A stretch of 64,000 nt of DNA from Linum tenue. Its lineage: Eukaryota; Streptophyta; Magnoliopsida; Malpighiales; Linaceae. Positions 53,940-64,000 of the stretch are shown piece by piece. The stretch is taken from contig CAMGYJ010000008.1 of the NCBI GenBank assembly GCA_946122785.1, forward strand, positions 52,338,963 through 52,402,962, read 5' to 3'. Under the pieces are notes generated by a model. It was not told the origin of the DNA. It worked only from the letters and a program-made list of their open reading frames with translations, and searched no databases. The translations under genes were made by a program, and so were the position numbers. The first letter of the stretch is position 1. Each line of letters starts with the position of its first letter.

Positions 53940-55100
53940 TCAATTTGCCCAAATTATTTTAAAACGAAGCAATTGGGCCAAATTGATATGTTTGCTGGCG
54001 AAAATTTGTTCCATTTAATGGGAATTTGATTTGCATTCGACAAGGTTGAGTTGTTTTTCCATTTATTTTTATGCATTTTTTTAATAAACGGAGCGATACA
54101 GCGTTCCAATCGATTAAATTAGAACAAGTCTAGGGGACTGAATGCCCAATACATCGTGGAGAAGTAAATAATTCAACGACGAGCTCGCAGAAGTAAAAAT
54201 ATGCTCGCCCACACTGTACGAGTGCCCCAACGAAACTAGGAAGTCCGCCACAAAGTTAAAGTATGTGAGAAATTAAAATATTGGATATTTTTTAATGTTT
54301 CTACTTTCTAGTAATCAAACTGACAGATTGTGGATTTTGACATTTTTTTAATGTTGTGGTGTGTACGATATAAGTACAAGTTTGCTCTTATTTTAAAACT
54401 CGTGATGTGTTTGATAATATTGAAAACTAACAATGGAGATGTGTAAACATTAATCAGATCTGACGTTTTCTCCACTGAAGATTTTTTATTAAAGATTGAT
54501 TGGACTGTTGGGTTAGAATTTGCGATAGATAGGGTTAGAACTTAAAGTATTGTAGTGAAGTTGATCCTCTTCTGTTTGTGACTAATTGATACATATTGCT
54601 AACCAAATAAATATGTGTTTTTTATTTTTTTTTTTTAGATTATTGTCTTTTTTGTATTGTCGATAGTCACGACCAATCTACATGATAAATTGAATTTCTG
54701 AAAAGTAATATAGTATTATGATAAATTCAAAGCAATATGTCTATGTTGTTCATATAAATTATAAACGACCTAGATGTATAGGTCTAAAATTATTATGTCA
54801 TTATGAATATCCCAAAAAATTATGAGAATCATGAATAAAGGTTTACCCATTTAAGATATCTATATATTAATATTCCCATCTCCAAACTACTTCTAGATAA
54901 TCGCTTATTTCATTTTAATCTGAGGTAGAACCTGAAAGGTCAAAAATGAGGAAAATGATACAAGAGTCGTAGTCATAGTCCATGGTACTATTGGAGGTGG
55001 GAAAAGGGACCTCCTAATCAACCGGTGAAAACAATGTGGAACTGACTAAAAACGGTAGGACTTTGATTGAGATAGTTCACAATTTCATCATATTAAAGTA
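53940..55100. other. Noncoding AT-rich stretch
   Basis: Nothing recognisable on either strand. Confidence 0.5.
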
Positions 55101-55116
55101 GTTTGGGGAGAGCAGA

Positions 55117-56348
55117 GGGAGAGAGAGGAAGTAGGAATAATTTTTTTACGCTCTGTTTGGCAACAAGGGGGGTGCAAATTGCAGGAGGGTGCAAGTTGAG
55201 GGGTAAATTGTTGGGGGGTGCAAATTGCTGGGGGATGTAAGTGGAGGGGTAAATTGTTGTTTGGATGAAAAAGTAGGGGGTGCAAATAGAGTGAAAAGTA
55301 AGTAATTATATTATTTTAAAATAGATTTTAAAAATACATTTTAGATTACAAAATAGATTTTAAAATTTTAAAATATTATCATAAAATAATAAAATAAATA
55401 TTATTATATAATAATAAATATACTTTACTAAAAATAGTTATTATATAATAATGCTCAAATAATAATTAATTATGACAATTGTATAATCATTGATCGAGCG
55501 ATCTCAAAACTCGAAGCTCAACTTGTAACTGGTCATCCTATATAGGGTTTTCGTGTCTAGTTTAATTTTAAATTGTCAAACTTAGTCAAACACGTTCGAA
55601 TTTGTAAGTTTTAACTATTTATTCAAATAAACTGAGTTAACCAAACAATTTCTCTCTATCTTTTTCACAAACACCTCGTATCTCTAATTTTCAATGCAAA
55701 TTCGATTCAACCAAGAGATCTAGATTTGACTTGACGAACATTGATAAACTTGTTTCCCGAGTCAAATGGTCAACCCCGAATAATGTTTACATTAATGATA
55801 TTTATAAAAAGAAGAAATTGATAATATTAATTATTATATAATTATATATAACACAATTAGAAAAACAAAATTTCATAATTTCCTCTCCCCCTCTCTTCCT
55901 TCCTTCCCTTGCACCCCAATTTGGGGGGTAAGCCGAAACAGTAAATTTGCACTCCCGTTTTGCACCCCCCTACTGTTCCAAATTAACCAAACAGGTGCAA
56001 ATGTGTTGGAAACTGTATTTACCCCTCACATTTGCACCCTCCTCCCATTTACCCCTCTTCCCAAACAGAGTGTTAAAGACCGACGGCAAAGTCTCCTAGT
56101 TCATAATATTAATAGATCGATCCATAGAGATGGTCATAGAATCTTACATCAACCATTTACAAAGGTTCGGTTTATACACATTGAAGGAATGTGTACTTGT
56201 ACCAAAAGGGAGAGAGAGGAAGTAGGAATAATTTTTTTAAAGACCGACGGCAAAGTCTCCTAGTTCATAATATTAATAGATCGATCCATAGAGATGGTCA
56301 TAGAATCTTACATCAGCCATTTACAAAGGTTCGGTTTATACACATTGC
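55117..56348. repeat. Tandem duplication (164-bp period) with a MITE inserted in copy 1
   Basis: GGGAGAGAGAGGAAGTAGG begins copy 1 at 55117 and copy 2 at 56208. Each continues through AAAGACCGACGGCAAAGTC to TATACACATTG. Removing the MITE and its TTA duplication from copy 1 leaves a period of 164 bp. Confidence 0.88.
55149..56072. mobile_element. PIF/Harbinger-type MITE with 3-bp TSD
   Basis: The 924-bp element starts CGCTCTGTTTGGCAAC and ends CCCAAACAGAGTG, flanked by TTA at 55146-55148 and 56073-56075. The tandem copy at 56208 preserves the empty site (TTTTTTTAAAGACC), confirming both ends. The ends contain repeated GGGGTGCAAATTG motifs. No transposase. Confidence 0.92.
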
Positions 56349-56460
56349 TTGCCAAGTAATCGGCAGCATAATTTCCTTCTCTATACATACGAGAGACTTT
56401 AACCTCCCAATTAAAATAAAAAAGCTTTTCAATGCGTGCCTCAATTTGGCTAAATTACAA
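56340..56460 (-). pseudogene. LINE RNase H end fragment
   Basis: The minus strand reads VYREGNYAADYLASNV, the conserved final helix of plant LINE RNase H domains (xxREANxxADxLA). The tandem duplication at 55117-56348 lies directly downstream of it on this strand and is probably its 3' end. Confidence 0.65.
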
Positions 56461-56469
56461 AAGATGTCA

Positions 56470-57385
56470 TCGAATTTATTAGTTATCTCCTTCGGCTAAA
56501 TTACAAAAGATATCATCGAATTAGTCTACTCAAATAAAATTTACCACTAAAAAAATAGAAAGGAAATAAACATAAAACTAACTGATTTGATGGTCAGTAC
56601 TTAATCACTAAGTAAAAAGTGCATATTAAAAATCGAACCAATAAGACTTGGTGGTCGAATATTTTAAGTAATAAAAAATCTTGGAATGACTCAAAAGGAC
56701 AAACAATGACATAAATAGACATGTGCTCGAACCTATATTATATTCGCATAGAGCGCCAGCGCTTGAACATGGTCTGATGGAGTCGAACAGAACACTAATA
56801 ACGTTTAACCAGATTTTTCTAGTATAAATAGAGGAAACATCTTTAGAAAGGCACTAGACATTGAATACACATTTACTCAAACAATCTATCTAAAACTCTT
56901 CCGCATTCGAACTAGGCCAACAACTTGCGATCGATCATCTCTCTTTTTCCCTATTTTCGTGATATATCTTCCTCGATACCCCTCTTCTTAACCGCCCTAA
57001 TCAATTACCATACCATTCACTTACTCTTCCTATGACCAAACCATCTTGAATTGCCTTAAATCAAGATTCACTACAGTGGCCACAAACAGTCGATTGAGTT
57101 TTAGCTTGAAAATGGTGTGATCTGATCTGGACCGGGCCATATATACATCTACGATCCAAAGTTAGAAGTTAGAGCAGAGATAAAGTAGAAGATCAATCAT
57201 CAAATACTATACGATCCAAGCTGAATCATGTTTATGAGGTCTGGTCCCGACCGAACAGTCCATATTGGGTGAAGAATAAATGGCTTGTTTAGTCAACCAT
57301 ACGAAAAGTCAAACCAATAAGCGAGAAACAAAATCTATGTTTGCCTTAAAATATAGATTACAACACGCACACATAAGTTTGATAC
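56470..57385. other. Noncoding stretch
   Basis: No gene or bounded element found. Confidence 0.5.
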
Positions 57386-59296
57386 ACGTTTGCTTGATTG
57401 GATTTGAAAATGAGGGATTTGGGTTTTAAAAACCTTTGGATTTATGATGGATTTGTTGCATTATGGATTTACAAGAGTACATTGTTTGTTTAGTGAATTT
57501 TTAGGGTAAAAACAATATATTAGCCACAACTATTAAGTTTCGAGGAATTATGGCCACAACTATGAAAATACAAATTATTTGCCATAACTATTGTTGCGTG
57601 TATATGAATGGCTAACAATCTGTTACCGTCATTAACTTTGTAACGGAAAAGGCCACGTCAGATTAATTTTTATTTTTATTTTCAAACATAAAAAATAAAA
57701 GCAAAAACAAAAATGGAGGGTCAAAGCCCTAATTTCTCCTTCTTCTTCCCCAACAACATCACCTCTCGACCTTCTTCCCATCTCCTCCAACCCCAAATCC
57801 TCAATCCTGCTTCATCCCTCTTCCCTCCGCCTCAATCCCGCTCACGAACCCCAATATGGCCTACGACAGCTGGGGAAGTCGGATTCCCGTTCGAGGGCGC
57901 CGACGGGTCTTGGATTTCGGAGGCGGTGTGGCGCCACTGAGCTCAGCTTTTTGTTCTCTCTAGGGAAGAGCATCAAAAATAGAGAGGGTTGATTATAGAC
58001 ATCAGAGGTGGATCGATTGAATTCGAGATTGGGGAAGGAGGATTGTCGATTTCATGACAATTTTTGAAGCTAGGTCATGTGAGTTCGACTCAACGATTTT
58101 GAAGCTCGAGAACGATTGAGGAAGATTAGTGGCCAGTGGGGGAGGTTTGAGGTAGAGAGAGACGAGATGGGGGCATCTGGATCGGAAGGAGATTTGAAGA
58201 TTTTCGATGGTGGAGAGTGGTGGCCTCCTTCTCCGTCTAGTCCTTCCTGCCTCATCCAACCAGGAAGTCGCCGTTAATTTGGGTGGGGCTGCGGTCTTCC
58301 CCAGAGTCAGCGTCGGTGGGGGGTTCCCTGCCGTTAGGGTCAGGCCAGGTGACGGAGTCGGGTAAAGGGTCGGGCCGACGATGGAGATTGAGTCGATGAT
58401 TCGGATGGCGGGTCGGGTTAGGGTGATCCACTTCTTCACCCACTACGTGGAGAGTAAGGCCGCGTGCCGGGTCGCCATTTCTGTCACGGATGGATCTATG
58501 CTTAGCTTCCATTGCTAGCTAGCTGTAGTAGCTTTTATTTCTTCTCCCCCTATTTTGGTTGGTAGATTGATCTCCTTAGCTAGGCAGTAGTAGTGTTTCC
58601 CCCTCTTTTCTTGATACGTGTACCAAATTTTTTGGTGAAATTGTAAAAAGAGCATGAGATGGGGGCATCTGAATCGGAAGGAGATATGAAGATTTCGATG
58701 GTGGGGAGTGGTGGCGTTGGATAGTGGTGGAGCAAAGTTGAAGATGGCGGAGCAAAGTTGAAGATGGCGGAGGAAAAAGGAAGCGTAGGGGAGGGAGAGT
58801 GGATCTGGGTGGAGGAAGAAGAAAACTCTTTTAATTTTTAGATTTTTTCTTTCATTTTTTATTTAATTATTTAATTTTAAAATTAAAATTAAAATATGAT
58901 ATGATGACTGCCACGTGGGAGCCAGCTCATCATCGTAAAGGTTAGTCAGTATTTACTCACGAAATTGCTAACAAAGAGTTAATGTTTGGCTAATAATTTG
59001 TATTTCGATAGTTGAGGCTATAATTCCTCGGAACTTAATAGTTGTGGCTAATATATTGTTTTTAACCTAATTTTTATCATGGATTTGTCTCACAAATTTT
59101 CCTTCTATTGTCAAATCCCAAATGAAATGTAGGATTTGCAAATCCGCGGGGCCACGGATTTGGATCTAAAAAAAGAGTCCAAATCCGTGGGCCCCACATA
59201 TTTGTATCCCTTAACAAACAATGGATTTGTGTCAAGTCCTTGATGTTTGGGATTTGGGTGTCAAATCCATCACCCAAATCCCACAAGCAAACGATA
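57386..59296. mobile_element. MITE split by a MULE
   Basis: CGTTTGCTTGATTGGATTTG at 57386 and CAAATCCCACAAGCAAACG ending at 59294 are inverted ends. Between them GGATTTG/CAAATCC motifs recur on both sides of the MULE at 57504-59067. Without the MULE the host element would be about 340 bp. The TSD is not settled. Confidence 0.6.
57504..59067. mobile_element. MULE with 9-bp TSD and GC-rich interior
   Basis: A 1564-bp element from GGGTAAAAACAATATATTAG to its complement, TIRs about 85-100 bp, flanked by GAATTTTTA (57495-57503) and TAATTTTTA (59068-59076), which match at eight of nine bases. The interior (57710-58520) is genic in base composition with open frames on both strands, so captured host sequence is likely, but I cannot name the source. 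Confidence 0.85.
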
Positions 59297-59503
59297 CCTA
59301 TATCTAGGTAAATATCAAAGTCACAAAGTCAGAGCAATCCAACGTGTACCATACATCATAAACATTAACATAATGTCACCTGACCACGCAATCTTCTCTA
59401 ATTCTGATGAATTGTGGTTTGCGAATGAAGAGGGGGCGAGATTTTCAAAATTAGGGTTGAGACTCGAGCATCAATGGAAAGTAAAGAAAGTGGTCGAGTG
59501 GGC

Positions 59504-59762
59504 TGCTAACACGAATTTAGAAGATTGTCAAAACCTGAACGAAATCGAAAAGCAATCACACATAGAAAATGGGATTTACATGGTTTTCCCAACGACGAGC
59601 GTTGAGACTAGTCCGCGACACAAGGCGTTAGGTTTTCTTATTCACAGAATTTTAGTGTACATCAACACAGCAACCCGTACAAGACTATATATAGGTTCGG
59701 CCAGCTCTATATATATGAAAGTGGCTAATTACAAATCAGCCACCCAACTTCCTCTTCTAACA
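59504..59762 (-). repeat. 3' LTR of copia element
   Basis: A 259-bp LTR running TGTTAGAAGAGG to GTGTTAGCA on the minus strand, starting right after the polypurine tract. It contains TATATATAG boxes near 59690-59715. Confidence 0.8.
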
Positions 59763-59769
59763 CCCTCCC

Positions 59770-60308
59770 TCAAATTGATGGTGCTGGCGCAACATCAATT
59801 TGTGTGCAAGAAACCAGTGACGAGCGGAGGCCACAACCTTGGTCAAACAAGTCAGCTGTTTGATCTTCAGATGTAATGTAAGAAAGAGCAATCACCCCAT
59901 CAGTAACCAACTGACGAATATAATACTCATGAACCTCAACATGCTTCGTACGATCATGAAGGACAGGGTTGGTGGCTATCTGAATAGCACTCGTATCGGA
60001 ACATGACACATCACCCCAAATTCCGCCAAGAGACGCTGTAACCAAACAATCTCCAAGGTAACCTCACTCATGGACCGATACTCCGCTTCCGTTGAAGATT
60101 TAGAGACACGGTCATGCTTCTTACACCTCCAGGAAATAAACGAATGACCAACTTTAATACACCAGCCAGAAGTAGAACGCCGGGTATCTAAACACCTTGC
60201 ATAGTCCGCATCCTCATATGCCTCCATAACCGGGTCTCCACCAGAAGAGAAAAACATCCCAACTGAGGGTGTACCCCTAAGATAGCGCAAAATCCTTTGA
60301 ACCGCCAT
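59770..60308 (-). pseudogene. copia RNase H
   Basis: LRYLRGTPSVGMFF, then EAYEDADYARCLDTRRSTSG and SKSSTEAEYRSMSEVTLEIV are the standard copia RNase H blocks. A second frame continues with HDRTKHVEVHEYYIRQLV and EDQTADLF. The shift between frames near 60000-60045 breaks the protein. Confidence 0.85.
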
Positions 60309-60441
60309 CTAGTGGCTCGTCCGCGACGCAGACATATACTAACTGACAACCTGTACAACATAAGCGATATCCGGGCGAGTGTGGGTAAGATAAATCAGAC
60401 TCCCAACCACACTCCGGTAGGGAGTACCATTCGCTAATGGC

Positions 60442-61068
60442 TCACCACTCGACTATCTCAATTTCAAATTCTGCTCCATAGGCATCCCCACAAGGAGCAC
60501 ACTCATCCATCCGGGCTTCTTCTAAGAGATCAGCAATGTACTTACGTTGACTCACTGTCACATGTATCCCAGCTGCAGAGCGAGCAACCTCCAGTCCTAG
60601 AAAGTAGGACAAAGGACCCAACTCCTTGAGATTAAAAGACGACCGTAGAGTCGCAGTAAGAGACCGAATGCCTTCTTGATCATCACTGCTGAGAACCATA
60701 TCATCCATATATATAAGTAACAATGTGAGGCCGCGAGAAGTGGTATGAAGAAATAAGGACAGATCATTGTCACTTTGAACACAGCCAGCCTGCAAAATGG
60801 TGGACTGAAACTTCTCAAACCACGCTCGAGGAGCCTGTTTCAAACCATAGAGAGAACGTCGCAGTAAGCACACCATCGAACTATCACCTTTGACATATCC
60901 TGGAGGCCTCTCCATATAAACAGTCTCCTTCAAGTCTCCATGCAGAAAGGCGTTCTTAACGTCTAACTGTAATAACGACCACCCTTTCATAGCGGCAACA
61001 ACAGGAGAATACAAACTGTCTGCATTTTTGCTACAGGGGCAAAAGTCTCATCATAATCAATACCGTAC
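60442..61068 (-). pseudogene. copia reverse transcriptase (RVT_2), main part
   Basis: The frame carries YDETFAPVAK (near 61050), QLDVKNAFLHGDL, LRRSLYGLKQAPRAWFEKF, the catalytic IYMDDMVLSSDD near 60705 and LGPLSYFLGLEVARS. The last residues (CAPCGDAYGAEFE) are a frameshifted version of the usual continuation. RT would copy the element's RNA; this copy is split and shifted. Confidence 0.87.
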
Positions 61069-63871
61069 TGTAGACACCACATTTTGTCCAGGTAATTTAC
61101 TAATTCTAATTACTGGTTAAGAGTGGTTGAGAACTCGATTTGTTTTGAATTGACAATAGTCACTTTCTAAACATCTCTTTATATGATTAAAGTTTGGGAC
61201 AAGTATGCTTGTAGTGGCCTATAAGATTAAGCAATGGCAAATTTTAAGAGGCAAATACGACTTACGTGCTTGTAGACTTACCATTATTTGGTTTTGATTG
61301 AACAACTAACCATTCATCGAAATTTGGATTAGCAATTCACATGATCAAACAAGTTTAGCAATAGCTATCCTTAATCACCTTGTTTGGTTAATTGAATGTT
61401 GGCTTTGTAAGGTTGGGTCTCAACTAGTGAAACAATAGGCTATACAATAAAAATAAAACTTTCATTAATAGTCTCAATAAATGATAATTACATTACAAAT
61501 AAAAATAAAACTTACATAGTTGTTAGGCCAAGTCCAAGTGCAAAGTCAACCAAAGTCAACTCTGACCCAAGCCAAAGTCAAAACCACACAGCCAGACCCG
61601 GTCTAACCGACAACCCAGACCTGGTCTAACCTAACCCGGTACTGTAGCATACTTGCTCCCCAAGCCGCCATTTCCCTTTAAAAAGAACCATTTTGCTCTT
61701 GCAGAAAGGGGAGAGAATTCAGACTTCCTTTCTTCTTCTACTAGCAATCTTCCTTCCCCTCTAAACAGGCGACCAAAAATACATTCTTCCTCCCATATCT
61801 TCTTTTCCTCTTCTTGTTCTTCCTCTTTCTCCTTCCTGTTCAAAACCCCAGACATCAATAGAAGCCCAAAACATAAAGAAAACAGAGAGGGAAGACAACA
61901 AAAAGATGAAAAAAGGAGTTCATTTCCACTTCTTTCTTCTTTAGCCATACACAGATATAAACGGCACTGAAGACTTCTTCACTTTTGTCACTTCCCTATT
62001 GAAACATCACACCAAAAATCCAAAGGAAAAGAAAGAACAAACAGAAGCTAAAACACAAAAGAAGGTAGTCGGGCAGCAAGAAAGTTAGGAATGCAGCAGT
62101 TAAACGACATGGAAGTTGAGAAACAGGAAGCAGAGTCATCGCCAAACTACAAACAACAAGGTTGTCTCATTATCTCATTATCATCACCCACAATTATCTC
62201 AACATAAATTCTTATTTACCTAGTAAAATCCATCTAAAAGTTGTAATGATCCATTACAAATTATGATTTACCTAGTCGGCACAATTCCTCTAATAAAGCA
62301 CCAAAACAAGTACCAAAACCCAAAGACGATTTTAATCCCAAATATCCAGATTTCATACCATACCAACCATTATCTTAAACACAGATTATCAGATTCCCAA
62401 ATTATGAAAAACCACATGATTATCAATCTAAATTAGTCTAATAATAACCCCTTCTTTCAGACCAAAAAATAGAAAACCATAAGAAACTTACCGAAAAGGG
62501 GTTATGTCTCCCCTATGCTCATTCCATCGCCGCCGACAAAACGCGGAACTACCGGAGGCAGCTCCCTTCCTTCCATCCCTCTCGTCCGAAACCACAACAT
62601 AAAACCAAAATCAGAACCCTAAACAACTGAAAATCCTGAAATAATCACATATACCCTTACCTATTAGAACCCGCCTGCTCTCTCTGCCTTGTCGCCGTCT
62701 CGGCTCGAAACGATTCGCCTCCGTCGCCGGCGGTTCACATTTCCTTCATCCCTTCCGGCTTCCGCCACTCCCGCCAGAAACCAAAATAAAAAAACGAAAG
62801 GGTCAGAACCCTAAAATTACCCAAAAATCAAAATCAAACCAGCCAAACGAACATGCAAGCCTCGAATCTTGACTTACTGTCGATTTGAGGGCTGTTTGGA
62901 GCATCATCGTTGCTTTCTTTTTGGGGGTTTTCTCGGTTTCCAGAAAGAACATGGGATAGTGGTAAGAAGTAGAAGCTGAGACTATTAACGTGAAGGAAGC
63001 AGATTTGATAAGAAGGTTTTCGTATCTGGGAAAGAGAGGCGAGAGAGGGAAGCAAGGAAGAAGATTTCGTTTCTTTTCTTCCCTCTGGTTTCTAGAGAGA
63101 ACTAGAGGAGGAAGAAGAAGTTTTCCTAGGGCCATCTTACCCTTTTACTTCTAAAAAATGGATTGCAAAAACAAAAAAAAAAAGTCTTACTAAACACCTT
63201 CACCATCTAAGAAACCCACGATTAGTTACAACTAATCTCCTGTTAATTCTCAATTAAAAAAATTTCCATTAATATAATTAATTAATTATCTTTGCCCTTT
63301 AAATCTATTTAACACATATGACCATTTATACAACAGAGATTAATCATCAAATACATTTCCTAAAAATCAGATAATTATTTTAATCACGATCAATAGAACG
63401 TGTGATGATAATCTCACAAATCTCTCAATTCGAACGAACTACGTGGACTTTGATCCCGATTAACTCGGGTACGTAGGCAACCAATAGGTTCGAGTCCAAC
63501 TAATCAAAAATACTTTCTTACTTATGAGATTTTGCGTCAATAGAAGTATGATCGAATCGTAAAAATAAATACCTAATTATTTGAATCTTATAATTTAATA
63601 CGAAATAGGCCGCAAATAATAATACACCCGACATTTTAAAACTTATCGATTTAAGTAGTACCAAATTTGGGCGTTGTGGGAGTGAATACACTTCCCCACA
63701 CGTAACCGTACTCCCGAACCCAAATCTCTAAATTTCGCAGACCAAATCCCGGTTTCGACCCTGAGGTCGAGACCGGGCCAAAATGGTGTTCGACCCACCA
63801 CATCTAAGGTCGATGGCGACTCCGAGCAATTCGCGACGGATTCCCCCGATCTCGGAGGGGCGGTTGCGACA
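61069..63871. mobile_element. 2.8-kb solo LTR with 5-bp TSD
   Basis: The insert begins TGTAGACACCACATTTTG and ends GGGGCGGTTGCGACA, with CGTAC at 61064-61068 and 63872-63876. It has no coding domain, PBS or second LTR. The ends (TGTAGACACC and a GCGACTCCGAGC-type segment near the right end) resemble Tat/Ogre-type gypsy LTRs, which are unusually long. Short frames inside are not supported. Confidence 0.82.
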
Positions 63872-63876
63872 CGTAC

Positions 63877-64000
63877 TGCTGGCGAAATCCCTACGCCACT
63901 ACACGGGCTTTGAACCATTCAATCGTCCCATCCGGAAGCTCCTTTATATTGTAGACCCATTAGTTGCCGATAACCTGCATTTCCGGATGACGCGGGACAT
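63877..64000 (-). pseudogene. copia reverse transcriptase, N-terminal piece
   Basis: The minus strand reads VPRHPEMQVIG, then WVYNIKELPDGTIEWFKARV and GFRQQY, the usual start of copia RT, with stops in place of two codons. It rejoins the main RT piece across the solo LTR at the CGTAC site and runs off the window. Confidence 0.8.

Larger units (their letters stand above)
59504..64000 (-). mobile_element. Ty1/copia element, 3' part, split by a solo LTR
   Basis: On the minus strand the order is RT (63877-64000, then 61068-60440), RNase H (60308-59800), polypurine tract (GAGGGAGGG near 59770) and the 3' LTR (59762-59504). Integrase and the 5' LTR lie beyond the window edge. A 2803-bp solo LTR is inserted in RT. 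Frameshifts and stops show it is inactive. Confidence 0.85.

Noticed and set aside
59247..59876. 209-codon plus-strand frame
   Set aside because: It overlaps the MITE end, the copia LTR and copia RNase H on the opposite strand; it is a shadow frame.
63460..63510. tRNA-like B box GGTTCGAGTCC
   Set aside because: No A box or acceptor stem at the right spacing; it lies inside the solo LTR.
1..64000. CRISPR arrays, bacterial operons, ribosome binding sites or riboswitches
   Set aside because: The sequence is eukaryotic nuclear DNA; the direct repeats seen are satellites, minisatellites or TE ends, without spacer-repeat structure.
1..64000. Integrated plant pararetrovirus (caulimovirid) sequence
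   Set aside because: All RT regions have gypsy, copia or LINE context with LTRs, integrase or RNase H order; no movement-protein or coat-type domain was seen.

Overview
This window is nuclear DNA from a flowering plant, very probably a eudicot. The evidence is a spliced DDA1-type gene, a plant LEA_2/NHL-type membrane protein gene, and a dense nest of plant transposable elements (Ty3/gypsy including a CRM-like chromovirus, Ty1/copia, L1-type LINEs, a tRNA-derived SINE, MULEs, hAT, CACTA and PIF/Harbinger elements). I cannot name the species. All calls come from reading the sequence and recalled family knowledge; no database search was run.

Only two host genes are well supported. The first is a four-exon, 102-residue DDA1 homologue on the minus strand (coding exons 6671-6754, 3898-3979, 2956-3017 and 2730-2810), a small subunit of CUL4-DDB1 ubiquitin ligases. 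Its 2.7-kb first intron holds a 1-kb, 27-bp minisatellite; a gypsy LTR lies about 210 bp past its stop and a LINE about 200 bp before its start. The second is an apparently single-exon LEA_2 membrane protein on the minus strand (50624-51307), with a hAT MITE about 250 bp upstream.

Layout: 1-2519 gypsy remnants; 2520-6960 DDA1; 6960-13700 two decayed LINE 3' ends, a MULE MITE and a fold-back repeat; 13850-17290 a truncated gypsy flanked by a ~275-bp direct repeat; 17300-17840 a small TIR element with a perfect 103-bp hairpin; 18379-20958 a hAT carrying a CACTA; 21152-32946 a three-LTR CRM-like composite bounded by CGGAA duplications and carrying a young non-autonomous LTR element (25640-29007); 33551-33675 a SINE; 36106-37600 a Pack-MULE with a MOCOS-like gene fragment; 37898-47537 two hAT MITEs and a large MULE that encodes a transposase fused to an OTU cysteine protease plus an opposing plant mobile domain gene; 48476-49946 a long-TIR MULE; 50600-52215 the LEA_2 gene and its MITE; 52775-59300 hAT, Harbinger, LINE and MULE remnants; 59504-64000 a minus-strand copia element split by a 2.8-kb solo LTR.

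The points most worth following are (a) the transposase-OTU fusion with its antisense PMD gene, (b) the non-autonomous LTR element whose only ORF is a protease-like protein lacking the catalytic aspartate, and (c) the three-LTR composite with its 154-bp tandem array. Most element boundaries are supported by target-site duplications visible in the sequence.
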